DNA of 64,000 nt from Actinoalloteichus_B caeruleus (GTDB taxonomy: Bacteria; Actinomycetota; Actinomycetes; Mycobacteriales; Pseudonocardiaceae). The DNA lies in assembly GCF_000718005.1 (NCBI RefSeq), contig NZ_JODV01000009.1. One strand, given 5' to 3'. A program made the position numbers and the translations under genes. This document shows positions 46,450 to 54,418 of the stretch, in pieces; position 1 is the stretch's first letter; every line of letters begins with the position of its first letter. The notes below the pieces were generated by a model. The model saw only the letters and a list, made by a program, of their open reading frames with translations. It ran no database searches and had not been told where the DNA came from.

Positions 46450-46983
46450 GTGAATGGGTTCGTGCTCTCGGGACTGTGTGCGCTGGTGGTGGCGTCGATG
46501 TGGGGCGTGGCCTGGGTCGTCGACCGACGAACCACGCCGACGCGCACACCTGATCCGTCGCCCGCACCGCCACCCGCGCGCCGCGTGTCGGTCGCGGAAC
46601 TGCTCGCCCTCCGAGCCCAGGACAGGCCGGACACGCCGCCCGACTCCCCGAGGCGTGCCCGGCCGGGGACGGCGGCCCCCGACGCTGTCCCCTTCCCACG
46701 GCCGGCCCCACCTCGGCACGGGGGCCGGTCCGGTGTGGCGGCGGGAGGGCAGCCCGCCGCCACACCACCTCCGCCGTCGTCCCCCGGCCCGCGTCTGCGC
46801 TGCGGGGGACGGCCGGGGGCGGCACTCCCCGACACCGCCGCCCCCACCCAGCAGCCGGCCCGCACCACCGATGCGCCCCGGCGCGGGCCGGCGGGGGTGG
46901 TGGCGTTCGACGCTTCCGCCACCACCCCCACCCTCCCCGCTTTCGCCGGTGTGCTCCCGCAGTGGACGGAGCCGGAAGCATGA
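46450..46983 (+). CDS. Small membrane-anchored, proline-rich protein of unknown function
   Basis: 177 residues. One N-terminal membrane helix (FVLSGLCALVVASMWGVAWVV, residues 4-24), then an Arg/Pro/Ala-rich, mostly disordered region. GTG 46450 starts 8 nt after a terminator hairpin. Its stop is inside ATGA with the next gene, so it heads a coupled operon of unknown proteins. No family recognised. The gene set following XRE regulators suggests remains of a mobile element, but no integrase or transfer gene is seen. Confidence 0.55.
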   Translation: MNGFVLSGLCALVVASMWGVAWVVDRRTTPTRTPDPSPAPPPARRVSVAELLALRAQDRPDTPPDSPRRARPGTAAPDAVPFPRPAPPRHGGRSGVAAGGQPAATPPPPSSPGPRLRCGGRPGAALPDTAAPTQQPARTTDAPRRGPAGVVAFDASATTPTLPAFAGVLPQWTEPEA

Positions 46984-47393
46984 GCACGCCGACCCGGCGC
47001 CGGGCTCGCAAGTGGTCGGCCACCGTTCCCGCCGTGGCCCCGGGCGGACGACTTACCCGGGTCGGTCTCACCCTGACCGGTGACGGGACCGCCATCGTCA
47101 TCCTCGGCGGCGGCACCAGCTCCCTGGTGATGCCCTCGGACGTGCGGCAGTGGGCTTCCGCGCTGCGGGCACGTCGACGCCTGGGGGTAGCCGCGCGCGG
47201 TGGACCATCGTCGAGAACCTTGTCCGTCGCACCCACGGCTCGGCCCGGAGTTCCGGATTCGGGCGCGACGCTGACCCTGCGGTCGGCATCGCAGGTCTCG
47301 GCCCACTGGCCGTTGACGCTCGGTCCCGGTCCGGCTCGGTCGTTGGCGCGGCTTCTCGACGAGGCCGCCGACCAGTGCCAGGGGAGGCGGTGA
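46980..47393 (+). CDS. Unknown protein, second gene of the coupled operon
   Basis: 137 residues from ATG 46980, overlapping the previous stop. Basic N-terminus (STPTRRRARKWSA), a beta-rich middle (GRLTRVGLTLTGDGTAIVILGGG) and a helical end (GPARSLARLLDEAADQCQ). The general shape (strands, a basic linker, a final helix) resembles the 150-residue protein two genes on. No family recognised. Confidence 0.55.
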   Translation: MSTPTRRRARKWSATVPAVAPGGRLTRVGLTLTGDGTAIVILGGGTSSLVMPSDVRQWASALRARRRLGVAARGGPSSRTLSVAPTARPGVPDSGATLTLRSASQVSAHWPLTLGPGPARSLARLLDEAADQCQGRR

Positions 47394-47396
47394 CTC

Positions 47397-47540
47397 GTGG
47401 TTCCCAATCCTGAGGTCGCCGACTCGGTCACCATGCTGATGCCCCGGGTGGACGCACGTCCCGCGTCCCGGGTTCGCCGGTACGTGTTGCCGTGGCGCGC
47501 TCGCCGGGTGCGTCCCTTCCTGGGGTGGGGTGTTCGGTGA
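47397..47540 (+). CDS. 47-residue basic protein, third gene of the coupled operon
   Basis: GTG 47397 to TGA 47540. Arg-rich (about 11 Arg) with Trp and Pro (VRRYVLPWRARRVRPFLGWG). Supported mainly by placement: it starts 4 nt after the preceding stop, has GGGGAGG upstream, and its stop overlaps the GTG of the next gene. Could be a small nucleic-acid-binding protein; no evidence beyond charge. Confidence 0.45.
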   Translation: MVPNPEVADSVTMLMPRVDARPASRVRRYVLPWRARRVRPFLGWGVR

Positions 47541-47989
47541 GCGCCGTACCGCCCGATGTCGTGATGCCCGGGGAGGAGGCCGGCCGCCTCACGGTGTGGT
47601 GGCCCGCTCAGTACCGGACCGCGCGCGTGTTCGTGGAGGTGAGCCGCCTTGGGGTGGTTCTCCGGCCGGCACACGCCCCGGCCGAACCGGTCGGTCTGCC
47701 TCCGCTCCAGGCTCGGCGGGTGGCGGGGGCGTTGCTGGTGGCGGAGGCGGAGACCGTGGCCACCGCGATCACGGCCGGCCCGGGGCTGGTGGCGTCGCTG
47801 ATGGTCACCAGCCTCCCCGGCCTGGCGGGGAAGGTGCTCACGCTTTCCTGGCCCGAGTTCCCGCCGGTGCGGTGGGTGTTGCCCACGCGTTGGGCACCGA
47901 CCAGGCCGGGTGGGCTCACACTCACCCACCCGAAGGTCGTCGGAGAGTTGATCGGTCGCGCGGCCGGGGTCGCCGAAGCCCTGGCGTGA
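47537..47989 (+). CDS. Unknown protein, fourth gene of the coupled operon
   Basis: 150 residues from GTG 47537 (GTGA overlap). Beta-rich N-terminal half (RLTVWWPAQYRTARVFVEVSRLGVVLRPA), an Ala-rich helix (RRVAGALLVAEAETVATAI), then strands and a C-terminal helix (PKVVGELIGRAAGVAEALA). Good GC3 bias. No family recognised. Confidence 0.55.
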   Translation: MSAVPPDVVMPGEEAGRLTVWWPAQYRTARVFVEVSRLGVVLRPAHAPAEPVGLPPLQARRVAGALLVAEAETVATAITAGPGLVASLMVTSLPGLAGKVLTLSWPEFPPVRWVLPTRWAPTRPGGLTLTHPKVVGELIGRAAGVAEALA

Positions 47990-47991
47990 CC

Positions 47992-48300
47992 ATGAGGACG
48001 ACAGGGGGCCCGCGGCAGGCCCCTGGGCGTGGGCGCGAACACCCTGCCAGGGCGGCAGGAGATCGACCAGGAGTAGGGCTGACTCGAGGGGCGCACCGAC
48101 CCACCTGCTCGCGCTCGCCGGCACTTCCGGGGCTGGGGTGGTCCGGCCTGGAGGAGGTCCGCCGGTTGCTGGCAGGGGCCGCAACGGCGGTCGCGCGGCT
48201 AGCGGGTGTGGTGGGGGCGACGTGCCCGAGAGCCCCGGGTTTCGAGCCGGCGCCTGAGCGGCGGGATGGTGCACGCGCGACCGACACCGCTTCGCGATGA
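47992..48300 (+). CDS. Possible small protein, weakly supported
   Basis: 102 residues if ATG 47992 is used, 2 nt after the preceding stop. The second half (GLGWSGLEEVRRLLAGAATAVARLAGVVG) has protein-like character, but the first 35 codons have poor third-position GC and there is no SD. May be a decayed fifth gene of the operon or non-coding. Confidence 0.3.
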   Translation: MRTTGGPRQAPGRGREHPARAAGDRPGVGLTRGAHRPTCSRSPALPGLGWSGLEEVRRLLAGAATAVARLAGVVGATCPRAPGFEPAPERRDGARATDTASR

Positions 48301-48385
48301 TCTCAGGCCCCGTTCCGGCTGCTACCGCGCCCGCCGCACCCCGTTGAGCTCCTCCGCTTCGTGGGCGGGGCCGCTAGCCACTCAA

Positions 48386-48406
48386 AAATGTTAGTCGATA
48401 ACATTT
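48386..48406 (+). promoter_or_regulatory. TetR operator overlapping its own promoter
   Basis: AAATGTTA and TAACATTT are perfect 8-bp inverted arms with a 5-bp GTCGA centre. TAACAT (48399-48404) is a good -10 placed 7 nt before GTG 48411, so bound TetR would block a leaderless transcript. Strikingly AT-rich against its surroundings. Confidence 0.75.
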
Positions 48407-48410
48407 GTCC

Positions 48411-48968
48411 GTGGCTACGGTGTCGAAGCGTGAGCGCACGCTGGCTCTGCTGACCGAGCGCGCGCTCGCGCTCTTCGAGGAACAGGGGTTCGACCAGACG
48501 AGCGTGTCGCAGATCGCCGCCTCCGCAGGGGTCTCGGAGATGACGTTCTTCCGGCACTTCGGCTCCAAGGAACAGGCGGTCCTCGTCGACCCCTTCGACC
48601 CGGTGATCGCTCGTGCCATCAGCCAGCGCCCGCTGAGCGAGGCTGCGCTGCTTCGGGCGGTTCGAGGCGTGCGTGGCGCGTTGAGCGGACTCGACGACGC
48701 GGAGCTGGGCATGGTTCGCCGTCGAGTGCGCATCATCGCGTCGACTCTGACCCTGCGCGTGGCGTTGGCGAAGCAGAACGAGGAGACGGCGGCGGCCATC
48801 CAGCAGCAGCTGATCAGCGACGGTACCGATCCCCGCGCTGCCCGGGCCGCCGCCGCCGCGCTGCTGGGCGCACTCTCCGCCGGACTCTTCGAGTGGGCGG
48901 AGAACGAGGGCACCACCTTGGTCGAAGCGATCGAGACGGCGCTCAGCGTGTTGGAGGTCGGGGCGTGA
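48411..48968 (+). CDS. TetR-family regulator
   Basis: 185 residues from GTG 48411; a TTG at 48405 inside the operator is less likely. HTH at about 10-58 (ALALFEEQGFDQTSVSQIAASAGVSEMTFFRHFGSKEQAV), helical ligand domain after. Coupled by GTGA to an ABC ATPase and permease, so it probably represses this efflux operon by binding the palindrome just upstream. Confidence 0.93.
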   Translation: MATVSKRERTLALLTERALALFEEQGFDQTSVSQIAASAGVSEMTFFRHFGSKEQAVLVDPFDPVIARAISQRPLSEAALLRAVRGVRGALSGLDDAELGMVRRRVRIIASTLTLRVALAKQNEETAAAIQQQLISDGTDPRAARAAAAALLGALSAGLFEWAENEGTTLVEAIETALSVLEVGA

Positions 48969-49699
48969 CCGCCTTGCTTGAGGTCACCGGTGCCGTGCGC
49001 TCCTACTCCCCGGGCGTGGGCGTGCGGGGAGTGACGCTCACGGTGGAAGAGGGAGAGGTGCACGCCCTGGTGGGCCTCAACGGTGCGGGAAAGACGACGC
49101 TGATGCGCCTGATCCTCGGCATGGCGCGGTTGCGATCCGGAGACATCCGCATCGCTGGTACGCCGGTGGCGCGAATGACCGGGAGCAGGTGGCGATGCGT
49201 GGGCCACCTGCTCGATCGGCCGTTCGCCTACCCGGAACTCACCGCACAGCGGAACATGCTGGTCGCGGCCAGATTGCGCGGACTGCCCGCCAGTACGGCG
49301 GCCGAGGCCGCGCGGAAGGCCCTGGACGACGCCGGGCTCGGTGACTACGCGGCCGTGCGCGCGGGACGGCTGTCCCAGGGGAACCGGCAGCGGCTCGGCG
49401 TCGCCGTGGCGATGCTGGACGAGCCACGGCTCCTCGTGCTCGACGAACCCACCAACGCCCTCGATCCGGCCGGGGTGATCGACCTGCGTGAGCGGCTCCG
49501 CCGTCGCGCGGCAGGCGGTGCGGGCGTTCTGGTCTCCAGCCACCACCTCGACGAGGTGGCCCGGATCGCTCATCGGATCACGGTCATGAACCGCGGAGAG
49601 ATCGCCGGAACCCTCGACCCCGGCGGAACCGATCTGGAACGAGCCCTGTTCGATCTCGTGCTCTTTGACGACGAGCGACGAAACCGGGAGCGGGTATGA
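48965..49699 (+). CDS. ABC efflux ATPase
   Basis: 244 residues. Walker A GLNGAGKTT near 37-45, signature LSQGNRQR, Walker B LLVLDEPTNALDP and H-loop VSSHHLDE. Multidrug/bacitracin type. Overlaps the TetR stop (GTGA) and the permease start (ATGA). Works with the following ABC-2 permease. Confidence 0.95.
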   Translation: MTALLEVTGAVRSYSPGVGVRGVTLTVEEGEVHALVGLNGAGKTTLMRLILGMARLRSGDIRIAGTPVARMTGSRWRCVGHLLDRPFAYPELTAQRNMLVAARLRGLPASTAAEAARKALDDAGLGDYAAVRAGRLSQGNRQRLGVAVAMLDEPRLLVLDEPTNALDPAGVIDLRERLRRRAAGGAGVLVSSHHLDEVARIAHRITVMNRGEIAGTLDPGGTDLERALFDLVLFDDERRNRERV

Positions 49700-50469
49700 A
49701 CAACTTTCGTGGAGCGTGCTGGGTCGAGATCCGCAAGGCGTCAGCAGCTCGGCCCTTGTGGATCACCGTCGGTGTCTTCGTCGTCGGTCTCGCGTTGCTC
49801 GGCTGCGGTCTGGTCCTCGCTGTCTCCACGGGGAACGACCAGGTGGTGGACCGGCTCGGCAGCGCCGCCGATCTCGACGGCTGGCCGCTGCTGTTCACGA
49901 TCGTCACCCAGATCGCCGCCGCTGGTGGCCTGCTCGCGTTCGGCATCGCGTTGAGCTGGAGTTTCGGACGGGAGTTCACCGACGGCACCGTCCTCGGGCT
50001 GCTGGCCTCCCCGACAACACGGTCGGTGGTGGTGTTGGCCAAGCTGCTGACCCATCTGGTCTGGGTGTGCGCGGTCGCGTTGGTGTCGGTTGGCGCACTG
50101 TTCCTGGTGGGCATCCTGCTGGGGTTGGGTCCTGTCAACGGCGACGTGCTGGCCGACTTCACCCGGCTGGTGCTGTTGCTCGTCCTGACCGGTGCCGTGG
50201 TGGTCCCCACGTCCTTGGTGGCCACCCTCGGCCGAGGGGCACTTCCCGGGATAGGGGCGGCCATCGCCCTCATCGTGGTGTCCCAGGTGGCGGCGATCGT
50301 GCAGCCCGCAACGGCCGCGTGGCTGCCCTTCGCGGCTCCCGCGATCTGGGCGCTGTTCCCCGAGGTGGTGGGTATGGCCCAACTGGGGCTCGTCATCGCC
50401 ACCAGCGCGGTGTTCTGCGGTCTCACGGTCCACGTGTGGAACCGCTTGGAGCTGGACCGAGGAGTGTGA
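49696..50469 (+). CDS. ABC-2 type permease
   Basis: 257 residues, six predicted helices, EIRKASAARPLW entry and a SFGREFTDGTVLGLLASPTTR loop typical of ABC-2 exporters. Third gene of the TetR operon. The I-E CRISPR array starts 75 bp after its stop. Confidence 0.9.
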   Translation: MNNFRGACWVEIRKASAARPLWITVGVFVVGLALLGCGLVLAVSTGNDQVVDRLGSAADLDGWPLLFTIVTQIAAAGGLLAFGIALSWSFGREFTDGTVLGLLASPTTRSVVVLAKLLTHLVWVCAVALVSVGALFLVGILLGLGPVNGDVLADFTRLVLLLVLTGAVVVPTSLVATLGRGALPGIGAAIALIVVSQVAAIVQPATAAWLPFAAPAIWALFPEVVGMAQLGLVIATSAVFCGLTVHVWNRLELDRGV

Positions 50470-50544
50470 GCGGGAGTACGGTGCCGCCGGATCCGTCTAG
50501 GTCAAGAAAAGGTAACGGGCTCCCGTCGGCGCAGGTCGCGAAGG
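50470..50544 (+). promoter_or_regulatory. Short leader candidate of the type I-E array
   Basis: 75 bp between the permease stop and the first repeat. Contains the AT-richer TCAAGAAAAGGTAAC at 50503-50517. Placed on the leader side because decayed repeats are at the other end and the repeat orientation matches the E. coli type I-E form. Confidence 0.4.
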
Positions 50545-50937
50545 GAAAGCCCCGCGCAAGCGGGGGTGAGCCGATGAACGGCCGCAGCCTGGAGACCACG
50601 AACGCGAAAGCCCCGCGCAAGCGGGGGTGAGCCGTCCGGGCCGGTCCTCGACGGTGCAGCGCTCGCGAAAGCCCCGCGCAAGCGGGGGTGAGCCGTTGGG
50701 CTTGGCCGTCGTGATCCTCGTCCTGAAGAAAGCCCCGCGCAAGCGGGGGTGAGCCGCTCGTGAGCCTGCCCGTGTGGCTCGTGATCGCGAAAGCCCCGCG
50801 CAAGCGGGGGTGAGCCGTGGTCCGACACGTTCGCCGGGCTGATCGTCTCGAAAGCCCCGCGCAAGCGGGGGTGCCGCCCCCACCGGGGCACCCGTCAGCA
50901 TCGTGGTGGAAAGCCCCGCGCAAGCGGGGGTGAGCCC
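50545..50937 (+). CRISPR. Type I-E-like CRISPR array, 7 repeats, 6 spacers
   Basis: 29-bp repeat starting GAAAGCCCCGCGCAAGC and ending GGGGGTGAGCCG, with the CCCCGCG/CGCGGGG-like stem of type I-E. Repeats start at 50545, 50606, 50667, 50728, 50789, 50850 and 50909. Repeat 6 lacks two bases (GTGCCG for GTGAGCCG), and repeat 7 ends in CCC. All six spacers are 32 nt. No cas genes in the window. The array runs straight into a truncated coding sequence. Confidence 0.95.
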
Positions 50938-51336
50938 TGGATCCAGAGCTTCGGCCGCGCCCTGGACGCCACCGCCGGCGCGGCACCGCTGCTGCTGCTC
51001 GGCGACCTCAACGTGCTCGAACCCAGCCACACGCCGGCTCACGGGGGCCAGTTCGCACCGTTCGAGTACGCCTTCTACAGCGGCCTGACCGACCGGCACG
51101 GCCTGGTCGACCTGTTCCGGCACCTGCACCCCGACCGGGTCGAGCACAGCTGGGCACGCCGTCCGGACCTGGGCTTCCGCTACGACCACGCCCACGGCTC
51201 GGCCGCCTTAGCCGAGCAGCTCACCGGCTGCGAGTACGTCCACGAGACCAGGGAACTCGCCGGGGACGGCTCCCGGCTCACCGACCATTCCGGGCTCGCC
51301 GTGCGTCTTGCGCTGACGCCACCGGCGCGCTGCTAA
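50938..51336 (+). pseudogene. 5'-truncated endonuclease/exonuclease/phosphatase gene
   Basis: An open frame starts at the base after the last CRISPR repeat and runs 132 codons to TAA 51336. It encodes the C-terminal half of the EEP fold: LLLLGDLNVLEPS (Asp/Asn), FRYDHAHGS, and the terminal TDHSGLAV (Asp/His). The N-terminal half with the metal-binding Glu is absent, and the repeat takes its place. So the array end or a deletion joins inside this gene. An internal GTG at 51013 could start a short product, but it could not be an active enzyme. Confidence 0.7.
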
Positions 51337-51461
51337 CGTCGGACCCCGCCACGGCGGCCACGCCTGCCGAGCCGGAGCCCACCCTGTTCTGACCGGCCGG
51401 TTCGCGTCTCGGCTGCCGGAGCGCACGCCCCGTCAGCCGAGACGCGAGGACCAGCCGCAGG

Positions 51462-51959
51462 ATGACCGCCTCGACCAGCACCGTCACGCCCCGCATCGGC
51501 GCCCGTGTCCTCCTCCTGGATCCCGCCGACCGCGTACTGCTCATCCACGCCCTCGACCCCGCCGAGCCCGATCACCACTGGTGGGAACTGCCCGGCGGCG
51601 GCCTGGACGACGGCGAAGACCTCCGCGATGCAGCCCGCCGCGAAGCCGCCGAGGAGACCGGGATCATGCTCCCCACCCTCGGCCGTGAACTGTGGGTGCG
51701 TGAATCCCGGTTCCGGTACAAGGGCCGCGACCACCACCGCATCGAGCACGTCTTTCTCGGGCGCACCCAGGGGAACGCCCCGCAGGTCGCGCCCCGGCCC
51801 ACCGAGAACGAGAAGGCCGGGCTGATCGGACGCCGCTGGTGGCCAGCGGACGAGCTGCGGCAGTGCCGCGACAAGCTCCTGCCCGCCGAACTGCCTACCC
51901 TGCTTGACGACCTGCTCTCCGGCCGGTTCAGCACCGCGCCCCTCACGCTCATCGACTGA
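51462..51959 (+). CDS. NUDIX hydrolase
   Basis: 165 residues. Complete Nudix box GGGLDDGEDLRDAARREAAEETGI (residues 46-69) with the REAAEE catalytic glutamates. VLLLDPADRVLLIHALDP opens the fold; WWPADELRQC follows. Hydrolyses a nucleoside diphosphate linked to another group. ATG 51462 has a weak AGG before it. Stands between the CRISPR array and its decayed remnant, 125 bp after the truncated EEP frame. Confidence 0.92.
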   Translation: MTASTSTVTPRIGARVLLLDPADRVLLIHALDPAEPDHHWWELPGGGLDDGEDLRDAARREAAEETGIMLPTLGRELWVRESRFRYKGRDHHRIEHVFLGRTQGNAPQVAPRPTENEKAGLIGRRWWPADELRQCRDKLLPAELPTLLDDLLSGRFSTAPLTLID

Positions 51960-52013
51960 GCGTCTCGCGGATCGCCGGGAGGTTCGTACCGGTGCGATGC
52001 TGTGACCTGAAGC

Positions 52014-52163
52014 GAAAGCCCCGCGCGAGCGGGGTGAGCCGTCGGTGGTGCGCGAGCGCGCCGCTTCCCCTTCGAAAGCCTCGCGCGAGTGGGGTTGAGC
52101 CAGTGCCGTTCACGGTGTTGTACCGGAACTGGTCGAAATACCGCCGTGAGCGAGGTGAGCGCT
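52014..52163 (+). CRISPR. Decayed type I-E CRISPR remnant, about 3 repeats
   Basis: Degenerate copies of the I-E repeat start at 52014 (28 bp, one base missing), 52074 (several changes, GAAAGCCTCGCGCGAG) and 52135 (GAAATACCGCCGTGAGC, barely recognisable). The two intervals between them are both exactly 32 nt, as in the intact array 1.1 kb upstream. Same orientation. No longer expected to give functional guides. Confidence 0.75.
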
Positions 52164-52328
52164 CGACGAGCGCCCAGATCCCCACTGGTAGCGGCTTCTC
52201 GCGAGCGCGCGGCGGTGCGCACTCAGCTCTGAACGACCAGCTCGGCACCGCCCGCTGTTGACCTCCAGTGCGCTTCAGGTCCTACGGTCCGCCGGACGGA
52301 CGCCGAGGGGCGTCCCGGCGGGAGGAAC

Positions 52329-53171
52329 GTGGCGGTGGAACGCAGGCGGGTGCGCAGGTGGACGATCGAGGACGCGCGGAGCAACCAGGACTGGTCCCCG
52401 CCCGACGGCGCGGGGTACCAGCTCTTCGGCAGTGATCTCGTCAGCCGGGCGACCGACCCGGAGGCGGCGATGGTGGTGGGGTTCGCGGCCATGCCGTCGG
52501 GCGAGCGGCTGCGGGCCGCCTTCCCCTACGACGAGATGATGATCGTCCTGGGCGGTGTTCTGCGGGTGCGGACCGAGGACGACGGCGAACTGGTCGTCCA
52601 CCCCGGTGAGGTCGTCCACCTGCCGGCGAACTCGACGAACGAGTTCGTGGCGGAGGAGGAGGTGACGGCCTGCTACGTGGCCGGTCCTCCCGACGTCTAC
52701 GCCCGCCACGCGGACGACCCGGCGTCGCACCGGTGGGAACCCCAGCCGGCGTCGAGGGGGACGGGGACACCGGATGAGGCCGCCGTGCGCCGGGCGCTCG
52801 ATTCGGACGTGCTGGTGGACATCACCACGACCGGGCGTCGGTCCGGGCTGCCCCGGCGCCTCGAGATCTGGCTCTACCGGTCCGGAGGCCGGTTCTTCCT
52901 CACCGGCTACCCGGAGGACCGTCCCCGCGACTGGTACCGCAACCTGCTGGCCGACCCCCGCCTCACCGTGCACCTCAAGGAGTCGGTGGTCGTCGACCTC
53001 CCGGCCACCGCCGTCGAGGTCACCGACGCCGTGGACCGCCGTCGTGTCCTGGACGACATCCTCGACCAGCTCAGCAGGCCCGACAACCCGCAGGGCCTGT
53101 CCGAGGAGCTCGACCGGGCGGGGTGGCAGGCGCGCAGCCCGCTCCTGGAGATCACCGGCCTCACGGGGTGA
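52329..53171 (+). CDS. Cupin domain fused to an F420-type (DDN-like) reductase domain
   Basis: 280 residues. Residues about 15-130 are a small beta-barrel cupin of EutQ type (DEMMIVLGGVLRVRTEDDG, VVHPGEVVHLPANSTNEFVAEEE). Residues about 150-275 are a deazaflavin-dependent nitroreductase-like domain (VDITTTGRRSGLPRRLEIWLY, GRFFLTGYPEDRPRDWYRNLLADPRLTVHL). GGAGG is 3 nt before GTG 52329 and 9 nt before GTG 52335; either could start. DDN domains use F420H2 to reduce or oxidise varied substrates. The fusion is unusual. Confidence 0.8.
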   Translation: MAVERRRVRRWTIEDARSNQDWSPPDGAGYQLFGSDLVSRATDPEAAMVVGFAAMPSGERLRAAFPYDEMMIVLGGVLRVRTEDDGELVVHPGEVVHLPANSTNEFVAEEEVTACYVAGPPDVYARHADDPASHRWEPQPASRGTGTPDEAAVRRALDSDVLVDITTTGRRSGLPRRLEIWLYRSGGRFFLTGYPEDRPRDWYRNLLADPRLTVHLKESVVVDLPATAVEVTDAVDRRRVLDDILDQLSRPDNPQGLSEELDRAGWQARSPLLEITGLTG

Positions 53172-53581
53172 GCCGTCCCTGAGCTGGTGCGCCCGGCATC
53201 CGCCCGAGGCGGGTGCCGGGCCGAAGCCGGAGGAGGGGGCAGCGGCGGGCGGCGGCGAGGCGAGGAGTGGCAGGACGCGCACAGGGGACCCACCCGCCCG
53301 GGGACATTCGACACGGGTGACGGGTGACCACGTCGAACGGTGTTCGACGCGGAGCGCGGTCGAATGCGCCACGCGCATATCGCCCGACCGGCTGATTGTT
53401 CCCGCTGTCGGGGGTCGGTTGGATCATCGGTGCAGGACAAGATCGACACGGGGACCGTGCCCCGGCGCGGACACCGGTCGACCTGGTCCGTCGGAGCGGT
53501 CGGTCACCCTGGCGGGGGTGTCGCGACGCACGACAGACGACGTCCTCCGACCGTGACCGTTCGTGCGATGGAGGAACGCCG
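53172..53581 (+). other. 410-bp gap before the second sugar cluster
   Basis: No gene supported. Should hold the promoter for the ThuA/Gfo-Idh operon; the least GC-rich part is about 53375-53450. No clear operator seen. Confidence 0.4.
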
Positions 53582-54418
53582 GTGAGTGCCGTGCCCGACC
53601 ACCGTCCCGCCGCCAACACCTTCGAGGGAACGCCGAACCCGACTCGGGTCACCGTGTGGAACGAGAACGTCCACGAACGCACGCAGCCGGAGGTCGCCGA
53701 ACGCTACCCGGCGGGTATTCACGGCGCGGTGGCGGCGGCGATCGGGGAACACCTCGGCCCGGCCGCGTCGATCCGCACCGCCACCCTCGACGAACCCGAG
53801 CAGGGCCTGCCGCCCGATGTCCTCGACACCACCGACGTCCTCCTCTGGTGGGGGCACCTCGCCCACGACCGCGTCGACGACGCCCTGGTGGAACGGGTCC
53901 GGGAACGGGTGCTCGGCGGGATGGGTCTCGTCGTGCTCCACTCCGGGCACTTCTCCAAGATCTTCACCCGGCTGTTGGGCACCACCTGCGCGTTGCGGTG
54001 GCGCAACGGCGACGACCGGGAACTGGTGTGGACGGTCGACCCCCGGCACCCGATCGCCGAGGGCGTGCCGAGTCCGCTGGTGATCGACCGGCAGGAGATG
54101 TACGGGGAGTTCTTCGACATCCCCGCCCCGGACGAGCTGGTCTTCGTGTCCTCGTTCAGCGGCGGCGAGGTGTTCCGCAGCGGCGTCACCTTCCGCCGGG
54201 GCCACGGCCGGATCTTCTACTTCAGCCCCGGCGACCAGGACTACCCCGTCTACCACCACCCCGACGTGCGGCGGGTGATCGCCAACGGGGTGCGGTGGGC
54301 GCGACCGGACCGGCCCGTCGGGCCGCCACCGCAGCTGCGCCGCTCCCCGGTGGACTGGTGGGACGACGACGAGCCGGCGAGACGCCCCGGGGATGAGTCT
54401 CCGGATTCGGAACGATGA
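53582..54418 (+). CDS. ThuA-like protein
   Basis: 278 residues of glutamine-amidotransferase-like ThuA fold: RVTVWNENVHE opens it, then DVLLWWGHLAHDRVDD, GMGLVVLHSGHFSKIF (near 115-130) and GRIFYFSPGDQDYPVYHHPDVRRVIANGVRW at the end. GTG 53582 follows a GGAGGA. Family members act with Gfo/Idh oxidoreductases in trehalose and glucoside use. Overlaps the downstream oxidoreductase by ATGA. The C-terminal 30 residues are acidic and disordered. Confidence 0.88.
   Translation: MSAVPDHRPAANTFEGTPNPTRVTVWNENVHERTQPEVAERYPAGIHGAVAAAIGEHLGPAASIRTATLDEPEQGLPPDVLDTTDVLLWWGHLAHDRVDDALVERVRERVLGGMGLVVLHSGHFSKIFTRLLGTTCALRWRNGDDRELVWTVDPRHPIAEGVPSPLVIDRQEMYGEFFDIPAPDELVFVSSFSGGEVFRSGVTFRRGHGRIFYFSPGDQDYPVYHHPDVRRVIANGVRWARPDRPVGPPPQLRRSPVDWWDDDEPARRPGDESPDSER

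Noticed and set aside
50423..51195. Minus-strand frames with repeated PRLRGAF-like peptides
   Set aside because: Translations of the CRISPR repeats; 61-bp periodicity cycles through the frames. Not proteins.
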